From positions 1 through 34,443 of the forward strand of contig JAYMSP010001234.1 of the NCBI GenBank assembly GCA_036897095.1: a stretch of 34,443 bases of DNA. The letters run 5' to 3'. The translations under genes were made by a program, and so were the position numbers. Source of the DNA: Plantago elongata (Eukaryota; Streptophyta; Magnoliopsida; Lamiales; Plantaginaceae). The first letter of the stretch is position 1. Each line of letters opens with the position of its first letter. This document shows, piece by piece, positions 1 through 11,200 of this stretch. Under the pieces are notes generated by a model that did not search any database, had not been told where the DNA came from, and saw only the letters and a program-made list of their open reading frames with translations.

Positions 1-1192
1 GTTTACTTGTGCTCATCACATTATAAAGTTCTGTGACTGGCTTGTTAGGACCCTGTAGTTGTCAGACTGGTGTGATTGTGTCAAAGTGGGAAGCCTTTTA
101 GCAAAGTTTTAAGAGGTCTAGAGTGAAAGGTCAATATTCTCTTGGTGGTTAACCATTGAAAGTTCAGAATGTGAGATGTGCAACCGTACATTGTAAGTTA
201 TTCACACAAGTTGATTATGGCATACGAGTCCTCTATTTGTCATTGTTGCCTGTGTAGGTTGTACAGAGAAAGGATAGAACGCCCTTAAGGACGTGAGACG
301 TGCAACTACTATGTACTACTATATGATCTTAGCTATTCAGAGCAGTATCATTTCATGTTTGGCTACTGATATTGATATTATCTCGCTATTCCTGTGACAG
401 TGTATAACTTCCTGTCCGGTCATTCAAGTTTTGAGTGCATCATATTACCTAAGATCTTCTATTTGACCTTGAATCTTCAAACAGGTTTTGCCGTTCTGGT
501 TTGATACATGAATGAAGAAAGGAAGGTGTTAGATTCTTACGGAGAAGTTTTTCCTATCCCTACTTCTTAAAATTTGGTTCGGCACTACTTACACAATCAT
601 GGTCAGAGTTTTTGGTTTTTACTTTCAGGAGCTGTGTCATTGTTCTTCCCCCTATGGGTTTGATTTGGAAAATTATGTTCATTGGATCTTTTATCTGTTC
701 TGCGGGCAGCTAGACAATAAAAGAGAGTGATCACTTTTACAAATTATCAATATACGTTGGATTAGTTTCTTTTATGGAGGTTTCAAAACAGTCTGCATTC
801 CAATTTTATTCAATATGTTGTGTTTCAACAGCAGCACTGCAAATTCTGATTTGGCATCAAAAGTGAAAAGCGAAAGTGCACTTGGCGTCTTATATTCATT
901 TGGAGAAGCTTTCACATCCCTACTTTTAACTCCTTGTAGTTGAATTTATAGCATAGTACTCAATGCAATTATGGTCATGGATGTTGATTTTTCTTCCCAG
1001 GGAGCTGTGGTTGATGATATATATCTCTCTTTCAAAGAAACCATGTAAGACAGTTCAATTTAAACTTATTGTTGGACTCTGTGCGATTGTGCCCATGGTT
1101 AATATATCTTTTTCAGTACGAGGTTGATGATGTATCTTTTAAGTAGACGGTTCGTTTTCTTCTACATGGCTACGTTCTTGGATTTCAGAGAT

Positions 1193-1456
1193 GTAAGAGG
1201 ATGATCATTTTGGAAAATTACGAATATGCTTCTCTTGTATGCTCTAGGAGGTGGTGGTTATACCCTTCTATTGAGTTATCTTTTTATTCTTAGTTTTTTA
1301 TTTTATTTGTATGTGTAAACTTTTGTAAGAGGATGATCATTTTGGAAAATTATGAATATGCTTCTCTTTTATGCTCTAGGAGGTTGTGGTTGTTGCCTTA
1401 TACCCTTCTATTGAGTTATCTTTTCATTCTTAGTTTTTTATTTATTTGTATGTTTA
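1193..1456. repeat. Tandem duplication, period about 132 bp
   Basis: Two adjacent copies begin with GATGATCATTTTGGAAAATTA at about 1200 and 1332. Each runs through ATGCTCTAGGAGG and ACCCTTCTATTGAGTTATC to a TTGTATGT-TAAACTTTT end. They differ by a few substitutions and small indels, for example an extra TTGCCTTA stretch in the second copy, so the duplication is fairly young. Confidence 0.85.
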
Positions 1457-1934
1457 AACTTTTCTTGACTTTGAATGCGTCTTCTTTTGATCTGCTGGGT
1501 GGAAGTGATATTTTCTATGCTGGGGTGGAGGTGATATTTCCTATGCTGAATTCTTTTTATGGAGTTAAGGGAGGTTTATGATGATGAGGTATGGGTTGTG
1601 GCCTGATTTAGTGCTTATTTCAGATGCTTAGGATTTAGAATTGATGCCTTGCACTGGTTTTCCTATCTTGTTGTCTGGTTTTTCCAACAGATTTCACGTG
1701 CTAGTTTGACATCATACATAAAAGAAGGAATCTTGGGGTTTAAAGATGGTATTGCCATAGGTTGACAATGTAACAGGCATGTGTTGCTATTTATTCATGG
1801 CAGTTTGAGATTATCGGCACACCGGGTCCTCTATCTTGTGTTTGTTGCTCGGGTAGGTCATATGTTGCGTCAGTTTTTAAACTGCCCTTGGCTTCTCTGC
1901 TAGTTGCTATCCCTCTTCCCCCCGCCCGCCCGGG

Positions 1935-2365
1935 TCCTTCCCGTCCTCCCCTTGTTTGGTCTTGATCATTTGGGAGATGATTTTGTGATGACAGGATATT
2001 ATACTTGCAGAACTGGTCACCAATTTGATTTTGTTGATGACTTATCTTAGTCTACATGGTTCTTGCCTTCTCGGTAATAGTTTGTAATCTTGCTTTGGTG
2101 AAAGGTGTACTGTATAATATGTTTATTTATTTTTCTATCTCCCCTCTCCCCCTCCCTCCCCTCCCTCCTCCTGTTTTGTCTTTGATCGTTTGGGAGATGT
2201 TTTTGTGATGACATGATACTATATGTGTAGAACTGGTGCCCAAGTTGGTTTGTTGCTTCATTATGTTAGTCATGGTACGTGCCTTCTCGGTAATAGTTTG
2301 GAATCTTGCTTTGGTGAAAGGTGTACTTTAAAATATGTTTATTTAATTTTCTATCCTAGGTATTA
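1935..2365. repeat. Tandem duplication, period about 220 bp, with polypyrimidine tracts
   Basis: Two head-to-tail copies, each starting with a C/T-rich tract (1911-1950 and 2143-2171). These are followed by TTTGGGAGATG, TTTGTGATGACA, GCCTTCTCGGTAATAGTTTG and TTGCTTTGGTGAAAGGTGTAC, ending near TTTTCTATC. Divergence is higher than in the 132-bp pair upstream. Confidence 0.8.
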
Positions 2366-3980
2366 TGTTTTCATATACCTGTTTGGCTGAACGACTCCGA
2401 AGGATCTGTTAACTTGTAGATCAATGGTATACAATTGAATTTTGCTAATTTTAGCTCTTTGGTCTTCTCGTTGTTTGAGAGAGGTGACATGCTTATTAAA
2501 AGTTTCTCGACTGTAAAAGAGTGTCTTTTTGGGTTAGGATTTGGAGCTGACCTGAATTTACTCCAGTGGCTACCAAGGAGTGTCTTTTCATGTTCTACGT
2601 GCCACTGAGTTAGTTCTCTTGTCATCTGGATTGTCATGGTTAAACTGCACTTTCTTGAAGGGTCCTGCTTTTTGTTGCACCTGTGAGAAGTGTCTATAAA
2701 AGTGTATAGCAGTCTCTTGGATATTGTTCGTCTCTTTCCGAAATCTTGTTGTCTGTTTGTTGTTCTTGTGAATGTGCTCCACATTGAAAATTTTCTCTGG
2801 TGATTCAAACATCATGACCAAGCTGGTTTTTTCGATCTTCTATTTTGCGTTTTGATGTATCAGATGGGGAAAATGTTTGATCCAGTTTGGTATTGATCAC
2901 TTCTTTGTAATATTCAAGATTGTGGTCTTTCTTCATGTGGTGTTGAGGGATTATATAAAACTGTTAACTTGGAAAAAGGAATCATATTGTACAACCTGAT
3001 ATATGACTGATTTCTTCATACACGTTTAGTTGTTCATTCTGGTTCAAATCCTTCTGTTAATTCAGGATCTCTTTTACTGTTTTTGCTCTTCATTTGTCTT
3101 TTGATGTCGCAATAATAATCCACATTCTAATTTGGCTTCATACCTGGAGGAAGGGATAAGTGTTTGGCATGTTATGTTCTTTTGGAGAAGTTTCTTATGT
3201 CCCTACTATTATATCCTTGCCTTTCGGGTTTTAACTTGAATTAGTATATTTCTAATATGGTCAATGGCTATTGGTGTTCTTTGAAGGGAGCTAGGGCTAA
3301 TTGATTCACTTTTAAAAGAAGTCTGTTGAGAGAAACTGTAAAATGAGATGATTCAGAACAAGTAAACATTTGTCTCAATGATGTGTGGGGTATTCTATCT
3401 TCTATTCTCTTGTGGCATTCTTTTTTGTTTTCTTTTGCCTATTTTTCTCTATTCACTTGAGGCTGTGATGGGGAATGTGACATTGGAATTTCCTTGTGTG
3501 TACTTCAAGATTCTATTGGTATTTTTTCAACCAATTTAGTTCATGTAATCTGTATGTTGTGGATTCGCAGCTGTGTGAAAATTTGATTTTGCTTGTGTCT
3601 GCATTTGATTGGTTTATATTTTTAATGTTCTATTTTGAATTTTTTATCATATGTAACATTAAGTTTTTAGGTTTCATGTAACTCTGATTTGAAAATCTTG
3701 TCATCAAGCTCTTTCGTTAGTGTGCTTTATGCCTTATTATGCAATTATATGTAAACCTTAATTCTTTATGTTGAGACATGCATATTATACAAACAGTATC
3801 CCAGTGTTTTAGCATCTAACTGGCCACTTGTGTTCTTTTCCTACCATGTTTGTCAGTGTGATTTTTCCTGTGCTTGTAACTTCATATCTGACTGTTTTGC
3901 ATACATCTGTGGAGTGCGAATGTGTGATTGTTCTTGTGGAGTGCGTATGTGCTTGTGTAACTCCGCCTGCATTGTTTGCA

Positions 3981-4015
3981 GCCGGTTCCAAGCCCGGAAA
4001 AGGAGGAGGATCATG
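3981..4015 (+). CDS. Possible terminal exon of an upstream gene, tail ...GSKPGKGGGS
   Basis: A good 3' splice site (TTGTTTGCAG) ends at 3980 and is followed by a short open stretch that reads GSKPGKGGGS and then a TGA stop in one frame. Downstream sequence to about 4500 is T- and G-rich and looks like a 3' UTR. The basic, glycine-rich tail does not identify a family. No upstream exon could be joined to it, so it may be a chance reading. Frame and gene identity are inferred. Confidence 0.25.
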
Positions 4016-4541
4016 AGCTACTGTGTCACAATAATAGAAATACGAAAATAATCTCAAGTGTAATGGATAAAGATTTAAGCCATCAGTCATTTGGGGTTTG
4101 TCCTTGTTTAAGAGCATGTAGCATTACAGCGCCACCCATCTTTTGCTTATGATATCATATGTGCACATATTTTGGAGAGTCCTTTGTTGTGTGACATAAC
4201 CCTTTGTGATGATCTCTCACTTTACTGGCCTGAACTTGTACTTATTATGTGGTTGTTGGAGAGATTTCTAATGTGGAAGCCAGCCCAGAAGGGACCAACT
4301 TTCGGTACTCACTTTATCCTACGCATTTTAATTGGTTTAGTGCTCACACCTGGCTAAATGTGTGGCTAAATGTATGCAGTAATCCGCGTAATGTACATGA
4401 TGAGAAACGTTGAAACCTTTCGTTTTAGTTGCGGATATATTTGATATTTCTTCCTTATTTGTGTTCCGTGTAGTATAGTGTTATATAAATATTAGTCCTG
4501 GACTTTTTCTGTTTTTTTTTTATTTGACAAACCATCTTCAT
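4016..4541. other. Intergenic or 3' UTR sequence
   Basis: Continues T-rich on the + strand to about 4530, with an AT-rich TATAAATATTAG stretch near 4483-4494 that could lie near a polyadenylation region. No gene was recognised. It ends at the TTA target duplication of the Harbinger-type element. Confidence 0.3.
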
Positions 4542-4544
4542 TTA

Positions 4545-6666
4545 GGTAGTGTTTGGTTTGGATGAAAACGTAACAAGTCAACTCGAATTGTCAACATTAT
4601 CAATGTTTGGTTTCATTCCGAAAGTAGAAATTTGAAGTGGAATTCCGATTGAATCACAATTCTATCAATTGAACCGAAAATGTGTTTGAAGCACAAAATT
4701 GCCCAACATTTCCCTCTTTTTCAACTCCTCACTTGATGTGGGAATCTCCATTTGAACATTAATGTTCATGAATAGTAATAAAACAGTAATGCACATGGCG
4801 ATTTACGTTTGTTTCACATCTCATATGAACAATCGTAGTAACTTTTGAGTCGTAATGTTTAAAATCAAAAACATTTTGTAATTGCATAGCGTGTTGTATG
4901 TCGATCAAAAAAATAAATTAAATATTAAAATTATAGGAGAAAATAGAAATGCCAAGGTATATTTGCATAAGATGTTCTTAGTCCGTCTGGAACTAAGATA
5001 TTGTTGTGAAATAACTTTTTACCATGGTTAAAGTGTCCATCAATGAACGAGTATAAAAATTTTGAGTCGTTACGTTTCAAATTCCAGGTCAAACAAAAAT
5101 TTACTGATACATCAAATTAATACAAAAAACATAGGAACAAATTTAAGTATAAAGGTATATATGCATAAAATTTTATTAGTCTGTCTGAAACTAAATTGTA
5201 AGTCCGTCCCAAAATTAGCCTTGTGTACTTAAAATGACAACACATATTCACATAAAATCGAATATCCCTTATATATTTGTAACGACAAGTATAGAAAAGG
5301 CATAATTTTACATTATAAATCGTTGGATAAAATCACATATTATTATCCAAACACATGAGTCGGCCTTTTGAAACAATGTGTTATCAAAATGAAGTGACTA
5401 CATTTTAAAATATAGTTGAACTAGAGTTACAAGTTTTGAAATCATGATTTCTTTGAAGTTTAGTAGAATAATTGGCCTTCTATTCAAGTATAAATATTGG
5501 CCTTTCATCTTGCACATTTGCACAAATCAAAAATACTTAAATTGTTAACTCAATTCAATTCACAATGTTTTTCTTCAACTTCAACATTACCGACAAAAAC
5601 ATTAGCGCCGTAGTTGGCCTCCCAGTTTCGGCACTACAAGGAAACATACTTAACTTGATTGTTGAAAACGAGGGAACTTTAAGGAAGGAGGTGATGGAAG
5701 TTTCATCGACCCATTCAAGTGTGCGTATATTGGTGTTCGTCCTAAAGTCCCACTAATTTCCGTCAACGCATTCGTCCGTGCGTACGTGTATCATAGTGTC
5801 CTCCCCAAGTGCGTGAAAATCATGCACGTGTCCGACCTCGCGACAAAAAAAACAAATGGTGAGAAAAAATAAATAGTATCACTTGTACATTTTTGCATGT
5901 CTTCAATTATGAATTTATGCAATCAAGTGATGAAAATTAACTTGGTATTCAAACTGCCACAAATACCAAACGGGGTGGTAGAAGCATTTAAACAAGAACC
6001 TGAACGTGTAGTTTTTATTAAATTAATTAATGATACCCAATTGCAAATTATTCAATTTTCAACTTGAATCTTCTCCAAAATTTGAAGTTTTACGTTACTA
6101 ATAGTTCGGCTTTTTTTTAATCAATTCATTATATGTTTCGATTGTAGTGTGTTCCTAGACATTTGGTGATACGTATATTTTGTACAAGAAAACTGGCCCT
6201 ATTACCATGATCATGGATGGAGTGGATGATGTTGTTGTCATAGCGAGGAAGTACGATCGTGTTGACAAGAAAATGGGCCAAATTGGTGAGACGCTACAGA
6301 CTTGCGTTTGGGGATGTCATCAGATTCCGTCTGTGTGGAAAATGCGTGGGTGGAAAGTTTAAGGTTGTTCGAATTTGATCGTGAAATTCTAGCTCCGTAA
6401 TTATGTATTATGTGTTTCGAACTTAATGTTGTTATGTTTATGTCAAGTTCGTACCCTTTCTTGTTGTATGTATTCGTGTCAAGAATAACAATTCCCCTCA
6501 AAACTAAACAATGGAACATTTCTTTAAACAAGTTCCGATTAACAAGTTGCAAATAAGAAACAAAACATGAAATTCTTGACATTTCCTCCTTTAAAAATGA
6601 ATTCGGTTTTTGAACATTTCCATTGAAATCTCTAATTAACCATTTCCATAAAAATCAAACACTACC
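4545..6666. mobile_element. PIF/Harbinger-type DNA transposon, non-autonomous, about 2.1 kb
   Basis: The left end GGTAGTGTTTGGTTT and the reverse complement of the right end GGTAGTGTTTGATTT are nearly identical, with weaker matching further in (ATG-AAA). Both ends are flanked by TTA (4542-4544 and 6667-6669), the 3-bp target preference of the PIF/Harbinger group, and the TGTTTGGTT core is common in plant members. No full transposase frame is visible. Near 5489 a TATAAATA stands about 75 bp before an ATG (5565) that opens a 63-codon frame, which may be a remnant of an internal gene. The interior is very AT-rich. Confidence 0.8.
5565..5756 (+). pseudogene. 63-codon reading frame inside the Harbinger-type element
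   Basis: The frame starts with ATG about 75 bp downstream of a TATAAATA box and begins MFFFNFNITDKNISAV. No family could be recognised. Its place inside a transposon and its short length suggest a remnant of an element gene or captured exon rather than an active gene. A promoter-like arrangement is visible; function is unknown. Confidence 0.25.
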
Positions 6667-6669
6667 TTA

Positions 6670-7280
6670 TGAGAGGGGATTAGTATTGTTCCAAACACGA
6701 GAAAAACAGTGCACATTATATCTTGTAGTACCATTCAGCTTAATTTTGTTATGTGATAAAATCTTTTAGGAGAACATAGATGGTAATTATCTAAAAAAAA
6801 TGTCTCACAACAAACATAAATAATATATTGAGTAAGTTTTATGCAGATTCCGTCTCTTAACCTATGGATAATGTTTTTGAAAAAAAAATTCAAATAAATA
6901 AAACCTCTAAAGAATTTATTTAAAGATGAAAATGAGTTATTAATAAAATTTATTAATCAAAACATAGTATATTCTTTATATTACAAAAGAATACGTTTCG
7001 TTAATTAATATTAATAGAATATTGATTATATAAATATGTCAATCGTCATTAGATAAGTTATTCAAAATCGTGTCTCGTAAGGATTTAAGTTTTTTTCAAC
7101 ATATAAAATTAAAATGGTGTAAACAAACCAAAAAAGAAGTCAAAGTCTCCTTAATAACACAAGTAATTCTTATTCAATACCATGCATTCATAAAACTGCC
7201 AAGCATTTATAAGTTTTTATGTTTGGTATTCAAGTTGGAGAAGCCAATAAATTCATGCACTCTAATACTCTATAGTCCAT
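6670..7280. other. AT-rich intergenic sequence and promoter of the peptide gene
   Basis: Highly AT-rich, with runs of TTAATTAATA type around 6900-7050. No gene was seen. The last 150 bp lead into the TATA box of the small secreted peptide gene. Confidence 0.4.
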
Positions 7281-7283
7281 ACC

Positions 7284-7293
7284 ACTATATATA
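7284..7293 (+). promoter_or_regulatory. TATA box of the small peptide gene
   Basis: CTATATATAG lies about 75 bp before the ATG at 7366. The region between is A/C-rich and free of ATG triplets, as expected for a short plant 5' UTR (ACATTTT to CAACATAACTCAAC). Confidence 0.65.
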
Positions 7294-7365
7294 GCAAACT
7301 AAAAACAACACATTTTTGTGTCAAATACTCTTTCATTTACATAAGCACTCACAACATAACTCAAC

Positions 7366-7632
7366 ATGGCAAGAAAATTTAAGAGCACTGCTGGTTTGAT
7401 TCTCTTGGTGGCTGTTCTAATTCTGGCAAGCAGAGGAGACTGTATAGTGGCAAGTCACCGCCACCTCTTACAGGGACCTGTAAATTTTAGTCCACAATCA
7501 CCCAATGATGTCTGCGATTTTAGCACCGACAACTCATATCCAGACTTGAGTCCCCAATTTCCAGACGATTATGACTATCCAGACCCCAGCCAGAGCCCTC
7601 AATCAGAGGATTACTTCTCTATTGATGACTAG
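7366..7632 (+). CDS. Small secreted acidic peptide precursor, 88 aa, family not identified
   Basis: The single exon starts at an ATG in good context (TCAACATGGC). Residues 1-29 are a signal peptide: basic MARKFK, a hydrophobic core LILLVAVLILAS, and a likely cut near CIVA-SH. The mature part is acidic and rich in Pro, Ser, Gln, Asp and Tyr. It holds related motifs FSPQSPND (41-48), LSPQFPDD (61-68) and PSQSPQSED (74-82), and DDYDYPDP (67-74) with Tyr next to Asp, a context for tyrosine sulfation. The length and layout match precursors of plant signalling peptides. DYDYPDPS is faintly like the DY-DPS start of PSY peptides, but the rest of that motif is absent. A HRHLL segment follows the signal. 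The two Cys (26 and 50) make a cysteine-rich peptide unlikely. Secretion is well supported; a signalling role is inference. Confidence 0.72.
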   Translation: MARKFKSTAGLILLVAVLILASRGDCIVASHRHLLQGPVNFSPQSPNDVCDFSTDNSYPDLSPQFPDDYDYPDPSQSPQSEDYFSIDD

Positions 7633-8205
7633 TTTGCCAATAGTTGGATGATACTAATGGCTCAGCAATAGTCAGATTTCAAGATGCATGTCGATTTTTA
7701 TTAATGATATGAACTTTTCCTTTTTTTTCCTTTTATTATCAGAAAGGGTTGATTAAATACTGAATTGAACTGGAGAATCTTCGAAACATTTTTATCACCA
7801 TATGGACAAAGAACAATCGATCCAACAAGACAAACATATACGATGCTTCACGTAATGAATCATGCGCACTGTTCCAGCACAGAACAATATCCCAATAAAA
7901 GCCTCTGGAAAAATATTTATTTTCAGAACAGTAGCATTTCCCCAATTCAGTACACATCTCATATACAAGGCACTACAACAAATATAGAACTTCTCGTGTG
8001 CAAGTTTTATGCTAAACTTCCTCTCTCAATGTAATGCCAAAATGATTCTATACGTAATCTTTATCATTACCTTTCTATGAGCGGCAAATTAAGTAAAAAC
8101 AAATCCCGCCCTCAGATGTATGTTCAACCGTATGTGAGTTGAGAAATGGTAGCTGAATGTGAGATTTTCCTACTAAGCCAGAACTATATACTGATAACCA
8201 AAATC
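7633..8205. other. Intergenic space between peptide gene and LETM1 (convergent 3' ends)
   Basis: Holds the 3' UTR of the peptide gene (TTATTAATGATATG near 7700, then a T-rich tract) and, on the other strand, the 3' UTR of LETM1. Reading frames of 72-89 codons overlap here on both strands but resemble nothing known. Confidence 0.4.
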
Positions 8206-11200
8206 CTATGATTTTCCTGCTCCAGCACTTTCATCATCTTCCGACTGGTTGGCTAATTTGATAATATCTTCCACCAGGATCTTTCCATCTGATACAGGGG
8301 GGAAATGCAGGGATATAGAGTTACAACATATATGCAACATAACTTAATTATGAGGCATAATCAGACGAGGAGAAAGCGGAAAAAAAGTAGAAGAGAAGGA
8401 TGCCACACCAAACACTAATAATTCAACTCTAGGAGGAAGTGGGGGTACTAGACATTAATCAATATGATCCTGATGATTCGGACGGAGTAGGCTTCATTGA
8501 CCAAAGAAAGAATCACATAAATATAGGTGATAGATGTATATCCTTCGGATGCTACAGCAGATTGTAATATTCATTGTCAATAAAAGTATGTGACTCAAGT
8601 TGGAGAGGATTTTATGTTGTTTGAACATAAAGTAAAAATGTTTTTGAAAAATGAGTCATTTACCACTCATATTTCCATGAATCAAAACATGTATTACATG
8701 AGTAAATCATTCACGCCAGCAGATAAGTTAGCAAAAATTCCAGAACACCAAGGGAATGTTCGGAAGGATGAGAAATTAAGTGCTAGGCTAACCTCTATCT
8801 TTTGAAAGCTTCCCAATAAGTTCTTGAATGCCTTCCTTGTCCAAGGTGTCTTTCAGGTACATGACAGCAGATGCAACTTCCTCCGCAGTTACTTTGCCAT
8901 CATAATCCCTAAAGTGGATGCATTAGTCAATGGATTTTCCAGAGAAACGTAATTCTAGAGTATGGAAGGTTAAATCACTTGAAGTGAAAAATCAAGAAGA
9001 AATTGAACCACTATATGGCCACATAGGAAGTACTCGAAGAGTCAATAGCGAGATTATGACATCATCAAGAAGACTCAGACCAAAGTCTTGTTCTATTTTT
9101 TTTCCATAGTGGGAGCAGACTTGTATAATGGATGAGGTTGATTTGATCAGCTATATCTGCAATGGTATATTTAGGTGGAAAATGGGAAGAGGGGGATAAA
9201 ACTCTGCATTATCTACAATTGATTCACTGAATAAATACGATCCAAGAGGGGGATAAAACTATGTCTTGGGGATACTTTTATATTGTATACGGTGTCAATC
9301 AATCAGGAGATTAACAATGAATTACAATATCTGTCAAACTACTATAACTACAAGGAGCATCAAAGTTTTAGTTTAAGGAAATACCGATCAAGCAACCGCC
9401 AACGGTCACCAATTTTTGCATCCACATCATCAATCTCCTTTTCAAGCTTATGGAGCATGGCATCCACCTAAACGTGACATGCCAAAAAAAATGTCAATGG
9501 TATCCATTTCGAATAGACAACTACATACCACTATAATAACTATGCCAACAAATTATTGTGAAGCTTGTTGAAATAGCAAATCGTCCTTACCCGGTTTATA
9601 AGTGCTGAAGATACTTTATCACCTGAATCATTCTCATCAGCACTATCACTTTCCTCCCGAGCTGCTCTATATGCCTTTTTAGCTTCTTCTTCTCCATCAG
9701 TACCCTCTTTCTCTACTACGTTATTGTACATCTCTATCTGAAAATTTAAATGTCACATGAAGATCTTAAATTTGACATCATACAGAAACTTCACATTTTC
9801 AGTTAGAATCTTTCCAAGATACATTTAGCATAGTTACCATCTCATATGAATGCAAGATAGATACCATCTCATATGAATGACACATCATATAGAAAGGACT
9901 TGTGGGAAAAAAAAAAGATCCATAAGTACATGGTCCCCCATAGTAACCCACACTATAATATCGCATCGCCAGTAATTGTTCAGAAATCAGAGACAACAAT
10001 CTAAATACTGCAACAACTAACATGACCTTTGAAAGGATTTGACACAAAATTGAAAATAGAAAAAGAATTGCAGACACATACTGACAGATTTGACACAAAA
10101 AGACTGCATCAGCCCAGATAGCCATAGGTCAGAAAAACATAACAAATGAAGGAACCATGTATGGTTACATAGACGGCTCAAATATTTAAGGGGCCTAAAG
10201 TAATTAATCAAAAATTCTTTTATTGAAACTTTATTCACATTTGAAATGCTCTTGTGATTGTGATGTGATTGTTCAATATCAAGAATCTCCAATATTATTA
10301 AGGATCATCCCGAACCACCAAGACAAAGAATTACTTCAAACTCATAGTCGAGTTTAAGAAAATCAATTAAATCATTCATACAAAGCAATGCTTTATTAAA
10401 GTTTTGGAATAGATAACATAAGGCTACACATTGCAAAATTTTAAATTGGGATTTTAAATACCATATTTGCTTCTGGAATCAGAAGTGAGTTTAAGGTAAT
10501 ATGACAAATGAATCAAATGCAGTTATTATACATATAGAAATAACTCCATATTTCTTCACGTTTAGTTATGTGGGAGATAGAGCCATCAAATTGATCAATT
10601 CCTCTTTAAACCTACAATTATAACATCCTATTTATTCTTTTTTTTTTATTCTGACAAAACACATTAACTGATGTATGGCTATATAGTCTGGGGCCAATTG
10701 AGTATGTATTAAGGACATCCCAACTCTCCTCCCAAACCCATTCAATTTATACAAAGTGAAACCCAGAAGATTGAAGTTGGGTTAAAAAATAAAGATGAGA
10801 CAGCGAACATTGATATATAAATTGTTCTTCATAGCTTCACTTTCTTTTCAAAATAAAAAAATTAAATAGCGCATATCATTAGTAACCTCTTTGTTGACAA
10901 GTCTCAAGAACTCCTCACGTTCCCTGCTGACAGACTGAAACCAGAAATCAATTCATCAGAAAGGTCAATGAAGCATATGCAACATGCAAAGGCCATGTAA
11001 TGTTTGGTCCTCACAGATGATGATGCTAATACAGCCAATGCACGGCTGAGCTCACAGAGCTGCTCTTGCTTATCCAGAGTTTTTGCTTTTTCTCGAATCT
11101 CAGTCTCTTTTGAAGTCGCTGAAAGCATCTCTTCTAAGGCCACATCTTTCTGTTCTGAGACAGGTTCCTTCAACCTAGCCTGCTCCTCCTCTCTCTCTTC

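Larger units (their letters stand above)
1..3980 (+). other. T-rich intron- or UTR-like tract without a recognisable gene
   Basis: About 4 kb strongly enriched in T on the + strand, as is usual for plant introns and UTRs transcribed in that direction. Reading frames are short and do not resemble known proteins. I infer the inside of a long intron, or several introns, of a + strand gene that starts outside the window, or a noncoding transcript. Several diverged local duplications are listed separately. No tRNA or rRNA was seen. Confidence 0.4.

Noticed and set aside
1333..1581. 82-codon + strand frame with hydrophobic stretches
   Set aside because: It is made of the second copy of the 132-bp tandem repeat plus T-rich DNA, which reads as Leu/Phe-rich by composition.
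1985..2211. GTGATGA words resembling snoRNA box C, at 1985 and 2205
   Set aside because: No box D (CTGA) at a suitable distance and no closing terminal stem; the words repeat because the whole 220-bp block is duplicated.
2371..2808. 145-codon minus-strand open frame in the left region
   Set aside because: Composition is that of T-rich + strand DNA read backwards, with no domain. The overlapping frame on the same strand is equally open.
3809..4117. 102-codon minus-strand frame and overlapping + strand frames
   Set aside because: Several frames are open together in a GT-rich stretch; none has a known domain and the pattern fits low-complexity sequence.
6180..6362. 60-codon frame in the Harbinger-type element
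   Set aside because: It starts with TTG and matches nothing recognisable; the context is transposon interior.
8590..8805. 71-codon + strand frame near the LETM1 3' end
   Set aside because: It lies opposite intron 13 and the edge of exon 13 of LETM1; no domain, so a shadow frame.
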